DNA of 64,000 nucleotides from Kribbella jejuensis (GTDB lineage Bacteria; Actinomycetota; Actinomycetes; Propionibacteriales; Kribbellaceae). The translations under genes and the position numbers were made by a program. Below, piece by piece: positions 36,842 through 45,210 of the stretch; position 1 is the first letter of the stretch; each line of letters begins with the position of its first letter. Location: assembly GCF_006715085.1 (NCBI RefSeq), contig NZ_VFMM01000001.1, positions 2,046,001-2,110,000 of the forward strand. The letters are read 5' to 3'. The notes beneath the pieces were generated by a model. That model was given only the letters and a program-made list of their open reading frames with translations. It did not search any database and was not told the DNA's origin.

Positions 36842-37829
36842 CGCCCGGCGACAGCTTGGCCGGGACGAGCTGCGGCGGCAGCGGATCGTCGCCCTCGAGC
36901 TCGCGGATCAACGAGTCGGTGCCGAGCTGACCCAGCTCCGGACCGGGCGTCCGCATCATCGTCAGCTCGGGGTCCGTCATCGCCGCGGTCTCCGGCACCA
37001 TCAACAGCGACAACACCGACATGTCCCCCGGTACGTCGTACCCGGCCCGCTTGAGCCCCGACACGACGCCGAGCGCGGCGTACTCGTTCAGCACGAGCAC
37101 CGCGGTGGTCTCCGGGTGCTGCGCGAGCAACTGCTCCGTCGCCGCCTTCCCCGCCTCGGTCGTGTCCGAACAAGGCACCACCACGATCGGCAGGTCGTAC
37201 GACGCCGCGACCCGCCGGTACGCCTCCTCTACCCGGACCCACGGGCCGTACGCGTGGAACCGCGGATCGTCCAGATCGCCTGAAATCAAGGCAAGTTGGC
37301 GATGCCCGAACGAGTACAGGTGCCGCACAGCGTCCTCGACCGTGGTGTCGAAGTCGATGTCCACGTGCGACAACCCGGCCGGCTCGGTCGTCCGCCCGAT
37401 CAACGCGAACGGCATCTTGGCACCCTGCAGTACGTCGATACGCGGATCGTCGAGCTGTACTTCCATCAGTACGACGCCGTCCACCAGGCCCTGCCCGAGC
37501 AGCTCCCGCAACTCGACGCCGTCGTTGCCGACCGGCCACAGCACCAGGTGGTAGTCCGCCTTGCGAGCCGCCTCGGCCGCGCTGGTGAAGAACTCCGACG
37601 TGGACATCCCGAACCGGTGCTCGAGCGCCGGGTAGGCCATCGCGATGATGTGCGTCCGCCGCGACGCCAGCGCCCGGGCGACCAGGTTCCGCTTGTACCC
37701 GAGGTCGAGCATCGCCTGCTCGATCCGCGCCCGGGTCGCCGCTGTCACCGGCTTGGTGTCGTTGAGCAGGAACGAGACGGTCGCGATCGAGACCCCGGCA
37801 CGCTGAGCGACGTCCCGCATCGTAACCAT
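36765..37829 (-). CDS. LacI-family repressor of the adjacent sugar importer
   Basis: 354 residues. The helix-turn-helix is MRDVAQRAGVSIATVSFLLN (residues 4-23) and the sensor includes VDGVVLMEVQLDDPR and GLKRAGYDVPGDMSVLSL. ATG 37829 is chosen because GGAGG lies upstream. It is divergent from the binding-protein gene; two LacI-like palindromes lie between (37892-37906 and 37947-37961). Its 3' end overlaps ilvY by 77 bases on the opposite strand, an unusually long convergent overlap. Confidence 0.9.
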   Translation of the reverse strand: MVTMRDVAQRAGVSIATVSFLLNDTKPVTAATRARIEQAMLDLGYKRNLVARALASRRTHIIAMAYPALEHRFGMSTSEFFTSAAEAARKADYHLVLWPVGNDGVELRELLGQGLVDGVVLMEVQLDDPRIDVLQGAKMPFALIGRTTEPAGLSHVDIDFDTTVEDAVRHLYSFGHRQLALISGDLDDPRFHAYGPWVRVEEAYRRVAASYDLPIVVVPCSDTTEAGKAATEQLLAQHPETTAVLVLNEYAALGVVSGLKRAGYDVPGDMSVLSLLMVPETAAMTDPELTMMRTPGPELGQLGTDSLIRELEGDDPLPPQLVPAKLSPGATVAAPRAPRPKADAGRRGARKARS

Positions 37830-37891
37830 CGATCCTCCAGCGAACCCTTGACAGCGGTGTGACGTAGGGAACATAGTCCTTCAACACCTCA

Positions 37892-37906
37892 GTTAAGCGG
37901 TTTACC
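37892..37906. promoter_or_regulatory. LacI operator candidate 1
   Basis: GTTAAGCGGTTTACC, an imperfect palindrome around a central CG, 63 bases upstream of the LacI start. Confidence 0.55.
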
Positions 37907-37946
37907 GCCCAATGCACAAGCGCGCTGCAGCTTCACTCGTTCCTCG

Positions 37947-37961
37947 GTTAAACGCTTTGAA
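37947..37961. promoter_or_regulatory. LacI operator candidate 2
   Basis: GTTAAACGCTTTGAA, which shares the GTTAARCG half-site with candidate 1 and sits directly on the ribosome-site side of the importer promoter. The two are 55 bases apart. Confidence 0.6.
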
Positions 37962-37974
37962 GGAGTCAGATGTC

Positions 37975-39207
37975 ATGATCAGCAAGCGGATCGCCGCCGC
38001 GCTGGCGGGTGCGACGACGGTGTCGCTCCTGCTGGTCGCCTGCGGCAACAACGGCGGCGGCCAGTCGTCCAGCTCGGGCGGCGACAGCGTCAAGAGCCTC
38101 ACAATCCTGGACTACTACAACAACGACCCGGACAAGTCCCTGGTCCAGAAGGGCCTCGACAGCTGCGCCACGCAGCTCGGCATCACGATCCAGCGGGAGA
38201 CGGTGCCTGGTGACACCTTGATCCAGAAGGTGCTGCAGCAGGCCTCGTCGAAGACGCTGCCCGACGTCCTGATGCTCGACAACCCCGACGTCCAGCAGAT
38301 CGCCGCGACCGGTGCGCTCGCGCCGCTGAACGACCTGGGCCTGAACGCCGACGGTGTCATCAAGGGCATGGTCGACGCGACGTCGTACCAGGGCAAGCTC
38401 TACGGGCTCGCGCCGGTGACCAACACGATCGCGCTGTTCTACAACAAGGACATGCTCGCCGAGGCCGGCATCCAGCCGCCGAAGACCTGGGACGAACTGA
38501 AGGCCGCGGCCAAGAAGCTCACCAAACCCGGGCGGTACGGGATGGCCTTCAACGCGAACGCCACGTACGAAGGGTCCTGGCAGTTCCTGCCGGCGATGTG
38601 GACCAACGGCGGCGACGAGACCGACCTGACCAGCCCGCAGGTGGCCGAAGCCCTGCAGCTGTGGGTGGATCTGGTGAAGGACGGCTCAGCGTCCAAGAGC
38701 GTGATCAACTGGACCCAGGGTGACGTCAACGACCAGTTCATGGCGGGTAAGGCTGCGATGATGGTGAACGGGCCGTGGCAGATCCCGGCGCTGAACAAGA
38801 ACCCCAAGATCAAGTGGGACGTGGTCACGTTCCCGCTGAACAAGCCGGACCAGACGCCGGTCGCGCCGCTCGGCGGTGAGGCCTGGACGGTCCCGCTGAA
38901 CAAGGACCAGGCCAAGGAGCAGAAGGCCGCGGACTTCGTGAAGTGCCTGAACTCGGACGCGAACGAGCTGGCCTGGGCGAAGGCCCGGTACACGCTCCCG
39001 ACCAAGCTCTCGCTGCTCGACGAGTACGCCAAGGAAGTGCCGTCGATGAAGGCCTTCGCCGAGCAGGTCAAGACCGCCCGCGCGCGGACCGGCAAGCTGG
39101 GCGACAAGTGGCCGGACGCCGCGAAGGTGATCTACCAGGCGATCCAGCTGGCGCTCACCGGCAAGGCCACGGCCCAGGACGCCTTCAAGCAGGCCTCCGG
39201 CGGCTGA
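37975..39207 (+). CDS. Sugar ABC importer, extracellular binding lipoprotein (family 1)
   Basis: 410 residues. The signal ends in the lipobox LLVAC (Cys about residue 23), then a Ser/Gly-rich tether. The body is a family 1 solute-binding protein: VDATSYQGKLYGLAPVTNT, ALFYNKDMLAEAGIQPPKTW and FMAGKAAMMVNGPWQIP. It captures a mono- or oligosaccharide outside the membrane. ATG 37975 has AAGGAG nine bases upstream. It is first of five or more genes in one direction. Confidence 0.9.
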   Translation: MISKRIAAALAGATTVSLLLVACGNNGGGQSSSSGGDSVKSLTILDYYNNDPDKSLVQKGLDSCATQLGITIQRETVPGDTLIQKVLQQASSKTLPDVLMLDNPDVQQIAATGALAPLNDLGLNADGVIKGMVDATSYQGKLYGLAPVTNTIALFYNKDMLAEAGIQPPKTWDELKAAAKKLTKPGRYGMAFNANATYEGSWQFLPAMWTNGGDETDLTSPQVAEALQLWVDLVKDGSASKSVINWTQGDVNDQFMAGKAAMMVNGPWQIPALNKNPKIKWDVVTFPLNKPDQTPVAPLGGEAWTVPLNKDQAKEQKAADFVKCLNSDANELAWAKARYTLPTKLSLLDEYAKEVPSMKAFAEQVKTARARTGKLGDKWPDAAKVIYQAIQLALTGKATAQDAFKQASGG

Positions 39208-39213
39208 TAGCTG

Positions 39214-40152
39214 ATGGTGACGCTCACACGTACGAGGGTGGCCGGCCGCGCGAAGGTGCGCGGCCGGCACCACCGGGGCGAGAGCCTGACCAAGGTGCTG
39301 TTCGTGCTGCCGGCCGCGCTGGCGATGCTGGCGCTGTTCGGCTACCCGGTGGTGAAGAACCTGCTGATGAGCCTGCAGGACTACGGGCTCAAGACGTTCT
39401 TCACCGGCGTCGCGCCCTGGGTCGGGCTGCAGAACTACAAGACGGTCGTGACCGACAAGCTGTTCTCGGACGCGATGCTGAACACCGCGCTGTTCACGGT
39501 CGGCTCGATCGCCTTCCAGTTCGCGATCGGTCTCGGGCTCGCACTGTTCTTCCGGAATCGTTTTCCGCTCAGCGGCGTACTCCGGTCGTTGCTGTTGCTG
39601 CCGTGGTTGCTGCCGCTGATCGTGTCGAGCGCGACCTGGCGGTCGATTCTCGAGCAGGACAGCGGCATCCTGAACCGGACGCTGCAAGCCCTGCACGTCA
39701 TCAACGATCCCGTGCCGTGGCTGAACTCGCCGTCGGTCGCGCTGATCGCGGTGATCGGCGTGAACATCTGGATCGGCATCCCGTTCAACGTGACTCTGCT
39801 GTACTCCGGTCTGGCCGAGATCCCGGACGAGCTGTACGAGGCCGGCCAGCTGGACGGCGCGACCGGGTGGCGCGCGTTCCGGTACATCACCTGGCCGAAC
39901 CTGCGCTCGGTCGCGAGCGTGCTGCTGATGCTCGGCGTCGTCTACACGATCAAGGTCCTGGACATCATCCTCGGCCTGACCGGCGGCGGTCCGGCGAACG
40001 CGACCCAGACGCTGGCGACCCAGTCCTACCAGAAGTCGTTCGTGGACTTCCGGTTCGGCCAAGGCGCGGCACTGTCCAACATCCTGATCGCGATCTCGTT
40101 CGTGTTCGCGATCTTCTACCTCCGCGGCACCCGTCGCGCCGTCGATGAGTAA
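39214..40152 (+). CDS. Sugar ABC importer permease, MalF-type
   Basis: 312-residue membrane permease with about six helices after an Arg-rich N-terminus. The ATPase-coupling EAA loop is EAGQLDGATGWRAFRYITWP (about residues 209-228). It pairs with the next permease to form the channel. It starts 6 bases after the binding-protein stop. Confidence 0.9.
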   Translation: MVTLTRTRVAGRAKVRGRHHRGESLTKVLFVLPAALAMLALFGYPVVKNLLMSLQDYGLKTFFTGVAPWVGLQNYKTVVTDKLFSDAMLNTALFTVGSIAFQFAIGLGLALFFRNRFPLSGVLRSLLLLPWLLPLIVSSATWRSILEQDSGILNRTLQALHVINDPVPWLNSPSVALIAVIGVNIWIGIPFNVTLLYSGLAEIPDELYEAGQLDGATGWRAFRYITWPNLRSVASVLLMLGVVYTIKVLDIILGLTGGGPANATQTLATQSYQKSFVDFRFGQGAALSNILIAISFVFAIFYLRGTRRAVDE

Positions 40153-40162
40153 GGGGAGTGCG

Positions 40163-40963
40163 ATGCGACGTACGGCGTACACCGTCATCGGCGTGCTGAT
40201 CCTGTGCGTGATGCTGTTCCCGGTCTACTGGATGGTGAACGCCTCGCTGCAGCCGTCCGGGAACACGCTGACCGCCGGCTTCCTGCCCTTGCATCCGACG
40301 TTCTCCGGCTACAAGCGCGCGCTCGACGAGCAGGGCGGCAACCTGGTCACGAGCATGATCATCGCGGCCGGGACCGTGGTACTGAGCCTGGCGATCGCGA
40401 CCCCGTGTGCGTACGCGCTCTCGCAGTTCCGGTCCCGCTGGGTGTCGATCGGGTTGCTGGCGATCCTGATCTCGCAGATGATCCCCGGGATCGTGATCGC
40501 GAACGCGCTCTACACGGCCTACGAACGGATCGGGCTGCTGAACTCGATCCCGGGCCTGATCATCGCGAACTGTGCGAGCGGGATCCCGTTCGCGATCCTG
40601 ATCCTGCGCTCGTTCATGCTCTCGTTGCCGCCGTCGCTGGTGGAGGCGGCCCGGGTGGACGGCGCCGGGCTGTTCCGGGCGTTCGTGGCGATCGTGCTGC
40701 CGATCAGCAAGAACTCGCTGATCACCGCCGGACTGTTCAGTTTCCTGTTTTCCTGGAGCGATTTCCTGTTCGCGCTGACGCTGACCACCAAGGGCGGCGT
40801 GCGGCCGGTGACGCTCGGGATCTACCAGTACCTCGGCACCCAGGTGCAGAACTGGAACGCGGTGATGGCGACCGCGGTGCTCTCGGCGGTCCCGGCCATC
40901 GTGCTGCTGGTCGCCGCGCAGAAGTACATCGCCGCCGGCGCCATCGGCGGAGCCGTCAAATAG
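40163..40963 (+). CDS. Sugar ABC importer permease, MalG-type
   Basis: 266-residue permease with about six helices. The coupling loop is EAARVDGAGLFRAFVAIVLP (about residues 165-184). ATG 40163 is preferred because AAGGGGAG lies just upstream; an in-frame ATG at 40145 overlaps the preceding gene. No ATPase gene is in the operon; actinomycetes often share one MsiK-type ATPase among such importers. Confidence 0.9.
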   Translation: MRRTAYTVIGVLILCVMLFPVYWMVNASLQPSGNTLTAGFLPLHPTFSGYKRALDEQGGNLVTSMIIAAGTVVLSLAIATPCAYALSQFRSRWVSIGLLAILISQMIPGIVIANALYTAYERIGLLNSIPGLIIANCASGIPFAILILRSFMLSLPPSLVEAARVDGAGLFRAFVAIVLPISKNSLITAGLFSFLFSWSDFLFALTLTTKGGVRPVTLGIYQYLGTQVQNWNAVMATAVLSAVPAIVLLVAAQKYIAAGAIGGAVK

Positions 40964-40994
40964 ACCACCCGAATACTTATTGGGGATACCAACA

Positions 40995-41762
40995 ATGAAC
41001 GTACTTGTCTGGGGCGAGAACCGGCACGAGCAGGTCGAGCCGCATGTCCGGGAGATCTATCCCGACGGGATGCACGAGACCATCGCGGCCGGCATCGCCG
41101 AGAACCTTCCCGACGCCAAGATCTCGACCACGACACTGGACGAGCCCGAGCACGGCCTGACCGAGGAGGTGCTGGCGCAGACCGACGTACTGGTCTGGTG
41201 GGGCCACGCCGCGCACGGCGAGGTCGACGACAAGGTGGTCGACCGCGTGTACCAGCACGTGCTGTCCGGCATGGGCCTCGTCGTGCTGCACTCCGGCCAC
41301 TGGTCGAAGATCTTCGGCAAGCTGATGGGCACCACCTGCACGCTCCGCTGGCGCAGCGAGCGCGACCGCGAGCTGGTCTGGACGGTCAACCCGACGCACC
41401 CGATCGCGCAGGGCGTGCCGCACCCGATCGTGATCGAGCAGCAGGAGATGTACGGCGAGTTCTTCGACATCCCGGTACCGGACGAACTGATCTTCGTCTC
41501 CTCGTTCTCCGGCGGCGAGGTGTTCCGTTCCGGCTGCACGTTCCGCCGCGGACACGGGAAGATCTTCTACTTCTCCCCCGGCGACCAGGACTACCCGGTG
41601 TACCACCACAAGGATGTCCGTAAGGTGATCGCGAACGGTGTCCAGTGGGCCCGTACGGACCTGCCGAAGCGGGCCCTGCCGACGCTGCTGCGCTACGAGA
41701 CCGACGATTTCTTCAACGGACACGGGTACACCGGTCCCATCGAGGAGCCTGCCGATGCCTGA
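40995..41762 (+). CDS. ThuA-family (trehalose utilisation) protein
   Basis: 255-residue cytosolic protein of the class I amidotransferase-like fold. ThuA landmarks are NVLVWGENRHEQ, TDVLVWWGHAAHGEV, VLHSGHWSKIFGKLMG and YFSPGDQDYPVY. In rhizobia, ThuA works with ThuB to form 3-keto-disaccharide products; the exact chemistry is unsettled. It overlaps the dehydrogenase gene by 8 bases, matching the ThuA-ThuB pairing. Confidence 0.87.
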   Translation: MNVLVWGENRHEQVEPHVREIYPDGMHETIAAGIAENLPDAKISTTTLDEPEHGLTEEVLAQTDVLVWWGHAAHGEVDDKVVDRVYQHVLSGMGLVVLHSGHWSKIFGKLMGTTCTLRWRSERDRELVWTVNPTHPIAQGVPHPIVIEQQEMYGEFFDIPVPDELIFVSSFSGGEVFRSGCTFRRGHGKIFYFSPGDQDYPVYHHKDVRKVIANGVQWARTDLPKRALPTLLRYETDDFFNGHGYTGPIEEPADA

Positions 41763-42831
41763 ACCCCTACGCCTGGTGCAGGCCGGAGCCGGCGGCATGG
41801 GCCGCGCCTGGCTCCGCACCATCGCGGCCAACACTTCCGTGCAGCTGGTCGGGCTCGTCGACCTGGACGTCGACGTGGCGCGTGCCGCGGCAGACGAACA
41901 CGGCTACCACGACGTACCGGTCGCCACCTCGATCGACGAACTGGATGTCGAGTTCGAGGCTCTGATCGACGTGACTGTGCCGGTGGCGCATCCGACGGTC
42001 AGCGTGGAAGCGTTGCTGCGCGGAGTCCCGGTACTGTGCGAGAAACCGCTGGCGGAAACGGTCCGCGAGTGTCTGCAGATGGCGGCCGCGTCCGAGGTCA
42101 GCGGCAAGTTGTTGATGGTCTCGCAGTCGCGGCGGTACTTCCGGGCCGTGGAGGCGTTCCGCAGGCAGCTCGCCGAGCTCGGGCCGGTCGGGACGCTGTC
42201 GTGCGAGTTCTACAAGGCGCCGCACTTCAGCGGCTTCCGCGAGCGGATGGCGGAGCCGTTGCTGGTCGACATGGCGATCCACCAGTTCGACCTGTCCCGC
42301 AAGCTGATCGGGTCCGAGCCGGTCTCGGTGTACTGCGACTCGTACAACCCGTCCTGGAGCTGGTTCGACGGCAACGCGGCGGCGTCCGCGATCTTCACCT
42401 ACGCCGACGGGACACGTTTCACCTTCGCGGGCAGCTGGTGCGCGCCCGGGCTCGAGACGTCCTGGAACGGTCGCTGGCGGGCCAGTACGGCCGGCGGTAC
42501 GGCGACCTGGGACGGCGACAACGCCCCGGTCGCGGAACCTGATGTACCCGCGCCGCTCGGTGACGAACCCGAGGAGATCGCCGGTTCGCTGGTCGAGTTC
42601 GTGAACGCGGTCCGCACCGGGACGAAGCCGCAGTCCGAGGTGCACTCGAACGTCGTCAGCATCGCGATGGTCGAGGCCGCCGTACGGTCCGCCGACACCG
42701 GCGTACCGGTGCGGATCGCCGACATCGTCACCGACGCCTACACCGAGGCACTCTCCACCACCCAGAACCCCGACCTCCTCGCGGCCCTCAAGTCCTGGGG
42801 CGACCCGTTGGCCGTCCTCGGCCTGTCCTGA
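41755..42831 (+). CDS. Gfo/Idh/MocA-family sugar dehydrogenase
   Basis: 358 residues. The NAD(P)-binding turn GAGGMG is at residues 11-16, the catalytic lysine is in CEKPLAETV (about 99-107), and the C-terminal beta-sheet domain contains DMAIHQFDLSR with the active His. It oxidises or reduces a sugar at a ring carbon. The overlap with thuA and the upstream importer suggest a path in which an imported sugar is oxidised. A terminator follows. Confidence 0.9.
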   Translation: MPEPLRLVQAGAGGMGRAWLRTIAANTSVQLVGLVDLDVDVARAAADEHGYHDVPVATSIDELDVEFEALIDVTVPVAHPTVSVEALLRGVPVLCEKPLAETVRECLQMAAASEVSGKLLMVSQSRRYFRAVEAFRRQLAELGPVGTLSCEFYKAPHFSGFRERMAEPLLVDMAIHQFDLSRKLIGSEPVSVYCDSYNPSWSWFDGNAAASAIFTYADGTRFTFAGSWCAPGLETSWNGRWRASTAGGTATWDGDNAPVAEPDVPAPLGDEPEEIAGSLVEFVNAVRTGTKPQSEVHSNVVSIAMVEAAVRSADTGVPVRIADIVTDAYTEALSTTQNPDLLAALKSWGDPLAVLGLS

Positions 42832-42837
42832 CCGCAA

Positions 42838-42872
42838 GCCGCGCCGCTCCGCGGAACTCGAGGCGGCGCGGC
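42838..42872. terminator. Bidirectional terminator
   Basis: A perfect 10-base stem (42838-42847 with 42863-42872) with a 15-base loop sits between the convergent dehydrogenase and LacI-sensor genes. Confidence 0.7.
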
Positions 42873-42885
42873 CCGCGGAGGTGGA

Positions 42886-43734
42886 CTAGCTGGGGCGGGG
42901 GGCTGGTGGGGTGGTGGAGCGGGCCAGGCGGATTGTTGGTTTGGGGACCTGGTAGGTGGTGGGCTCGGCGCCCTGGATCACGTTGAGGATTGCCTCGCCG
43001 ACGATCATGCCCAAGCCGTGTACGTCGACCGTGACGACGCTCAGCGGTGGCGTGGCCAGTCGCGCCACCGCAGTGTCGTCCCAGGCAATGACGGACAGCT
43101 GGTCCGGGACCGCGAAGCCGAGCTCGCGCGCCGCGGCCAGGCCGCCGATCGCCATCAGGTCGTTGTCATAGACAACTGCCGTCGGGACTCGGCTGCCGGT
43201 CAGCAGCTGCTTGGTCGCGTCCCGCCCGGAGTCCTCCGAGTAGTCGCCCTCGATCACCCGCGCCTGCACGTCGTGCTCCGCGCAGGTCTCCATGAACGCG
43301 TCGTCGCGCGCCTGGCAGTGCAGCATGTCCCGCGGCCCGCTGACCCGCGCGATGTCGCGATGCCCGAGCCGCGCGAGCGCCCGGACCGCCGCGCGAGCAC
43401 CCTCGGCATTGTCGACCAGTACGTTCGTGATCGGCACCTCGAGCTCCGGGCCGCCCAGCAGCACGGCCGGTACGCCGAGCCGCTGCAACTCGTCCAGCCG
43501 CGGGTCCGAGGTCCGCAGATCGACCATCACGATGCCGTCGACGTACCGGTTGGCGACCCAGCGCTGCCAGGTCTCGATCTCGCCGCGGATGTCCGCCGCG
43601 AACTCGATCAGCAGGCTGCAGCCGCGCCCGGCGAACACTTCCTCGATGCCTTGGACGACGTCGGCCATGAACGGCTCCATCCCGAGCAGCCGCCCGGGAC
43701 GCGCCAGTACCAGCCCAGCGATCCGCTCATGCAT
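42886..43734 (-). CDS. LacI-type sensor protein lacking the DNA-binding domain
   Basis: 282 residues covering only the periplasmic-binding-like part of a LacI regulator: IAGLVLARPGR at the start, DGIVMVDLR, VDNAEGARAAVRALARLGH, AVVYDNDLMAIGGLAAA and LSVIAWDD near the end. The helix-turn-helix of about 60 residues that should precede it is missing. The ATG at 43734 has GGAGGG six bases upstream, and no frame upstream encodes one, so it is a whole gene rather than a broken end. It may sense sugar and act on another regulator. Confidence 0.8.
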   Translation of the reverse strand: MHERIAGLVLARPGRLLGMEPFMADVVQGIEEVFAGRGCSLLIEFAADIRGEIETWQRWVANRYVDGIVMVDLRTSDPRLDELQRLGVPAVLLGGPELEVPITNVLVDNAEGARAAVRALARLGHRDIARVSGPRDMLHCQARDDAFMETCAEHDVQARVIEGDYSEDSGRDATKQLLTGSRVPTAVVYDNDLMAIGGLAAARELGFAVPDQLSVIAWDDTAVARLATPPLSVVTVDVHGLGMIVGEAILNVIQGAEPTTYQVPKPTIRLARSTTPPAPRPS

Positions 43735-43775
43735 ACACTGCCCTCCAAGGCCATCGAAGCCACTATATTCACAGA

Positions 43776-43784
43776 CCTAACAAA
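43776..43784. promoter_or_regulatory. CCTAACAAA motif in the divergent promoter, candidate ROK site
   Basis: CCTAACAAA lies 23 bases before the ROK start. Its exact reverse complement occurs at 45125-45133 upstream of the transporter genes. ROK regulators often bind A/T-rich sites of this kind. The matched pair suggests one binding protein. Confidence 0.5.
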
Positions 43785-43807
43785 CTCGACAGATTGCGGA
43801 TGTCCCG

Positions 43808-45016
43808 ATGCAGCAGGTCAGCGACGCGTCGTACGCACCGGGTTACGACCCGGCCCCGACGAACAGCCGCGCCCTCATTGTGGACAGCATCCGCTCCGCG
43901 GGCACGGTCAGCCGGGTGGAACTCACGCAGATCACCGGCCTGACCGCCCCCTCGGTCACCACGCTGGTCCGCCGGCTGATCGACGACGGGCTGGTCGACG
44001 AGGCCGGCCGCGGCTCGTCCACCGGCGGCAAGCCGCGCACGATGCTGCGGATCCGCGCCGCCGCCCGGTACGTCGTCGGCGTGCACCTGAGCCCCGACAG
44101 CGTGACGTACGTGCTCGTCGACTACGCCGGCGGGGTGGTGGCGCGCTGGCGGCGGGACGGGCCGGGCGACGAGAGCGATCCGGAGCAGGTCGTTGCCCGG
44201 ATCGCCACCGAGACCACCGAGTTGATCGAGCGGGCCGGCGTCGATCCGGCGCTGATCCTCGGGCTCGGCTTCGTCTGCCCGGGCCCGCTGATCCGCAACC
44301 GCGGCGTCACCTCCGCCCCGCCGAGCATGGCGAACTGGGTCGACTTCCCGATCCACCAGCGCCTGGAGGAGCGGCTCGGACTGCCCGCGCTGCTCGAGAA
44401 CGACGCAACCGCGGCCGCCGCCGGTACCAGGCTCACCACAAGGCATGACGTCTCGGTGATGGCCGGGTTGTTCATGAGTGAGGGCATCGGCTCGGGGCTC
44501 CGGCTGAACGGGAACGTCTACCAGGGCGCGCACGGCAACGCGGGCGAGGTCGGGCACATCTGCGTGCAGATCGGCGGCCCGCAGTGCTGGTGCGGGAGTA
44601 CGGGCTGCCTGGAGGCGATCGCCGGTCCGGCCACGGTCGTCGCGAAGGCCCGGGCCGCGGGCCTCGACCTCGGGTCTCAGCGCCGTACCGGGGTCGCGGC
44701 GTTCGCCGCCATCGCCCGGCTCGCACTCACCGGGGACTCGCGGGCCGAGGCGATCCTGCGCGACTCGGCGTCCTGGCTCGCGCTCGGCGCGCAGACGATC
44801 ACGAACATGTACGACGTCCAGCTGCTCGTGCTGACCGGTCCGGCGTTCGCCGTGGCGGGGACGATCTACCTGCCGATCATCCAGGAACGGATCATGAGCT
44901 CCGCGTTCGGGCGGGCCGTGAACACCGAAGTGGTGCTGGACGAGCGCGGGCACGACGCGGCCGCGATCGGCGCGGCGCTGATGATGCTGCGCTCCGAGCG
45001 CGCGATCTCTGCCTGA
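43808..45016 (+). CDS. ROK-family transcriptional regulator
   Basis: 402 residues. The N-terminal winged helix (residues 20-75; VSRVELTQITGLTAPSVTTL) is followed by the ROK sugar-kinase-like fold. The zinc motif is GHICVQIGGPQCWCGSTGC (about residues 239-257), and the ATP-site turn ENDATAAAAG remains. It should sense a sugar and control the downstream family-5 importer. ATG 43808 is used. Divergent from the headless LacI gene. Confidence 0.9.
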   Translation: MQQVSDASYAPGYDPAPTNSRALIVDSIRSAGTVSRVELTQITGLTAPSVTTLVRRLIDDGLVDEAGRGSSTGGKPRTMLRIRAAARYVVGVHLSPDSVTYVLVDYAGGVVARWRRDGPGDESDPEQVVARIATETTELIERAGVDPALILGLGFVCPGPLIRNRGVTSAPPSMANWVDFPIHQRLEERLGLPALLENDATAAAAGTRLTTRHDVSVMAGLFMSEGIGSGLRLNGNVYQGAHGNAGEVGHICVQIGGPQCWCGSTGCLEAIAGPATVVAKARAAGLDLGSQRRTGVAAFAAIARLALTGDSRAEAILRDSASWLALGAQTITNMYDVQLLVLTGPAFAVAGTIYLPIIQERIMSSAFGRAVNTEVVLDERGHDAAAIGAALMMLRSERAISA

Positions 45017-45124
45017 CTTCGACCCTGCCTCCGGCCCTCGATCTGGCTCTCGATCTGACCCAGCAAACCCTTTCCCTCGCACATGTCTGTCGAAATCGTT
45101 ACCACGCCGACCTCTTGCGCCTTC

Positions 45125-45133
45125 TTTGTTAGG
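45125..45133. promoter_or_regulatory. TTTGTTAGG motif upstream of the importer, candidate ROK site
   Basis: Reverse complement of the motif at 43776-43784. It is followed closely by CGAACTAA, giving TTAG and CTAA half-sites. It lies 78 bases upstream of the binding-protein start. Confidence 0.5.
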
Positions 45134-45210
45134 CGAACTAAGTTACGGCCAGCTTCCCTGGCGGTGCCGGGTGACGCGTTCGAAGACCGCGTTGGAAAGG
45201 AATCAACCTT

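Noticed and set aside
42886..43734. A frameshifted LacI gene whose HTH lies upstream in another frame
   Set aside because: None of the three minus-strand frames of 43735-43807 or beyond encodes a LacI HTH; the start has its own ribosome site.
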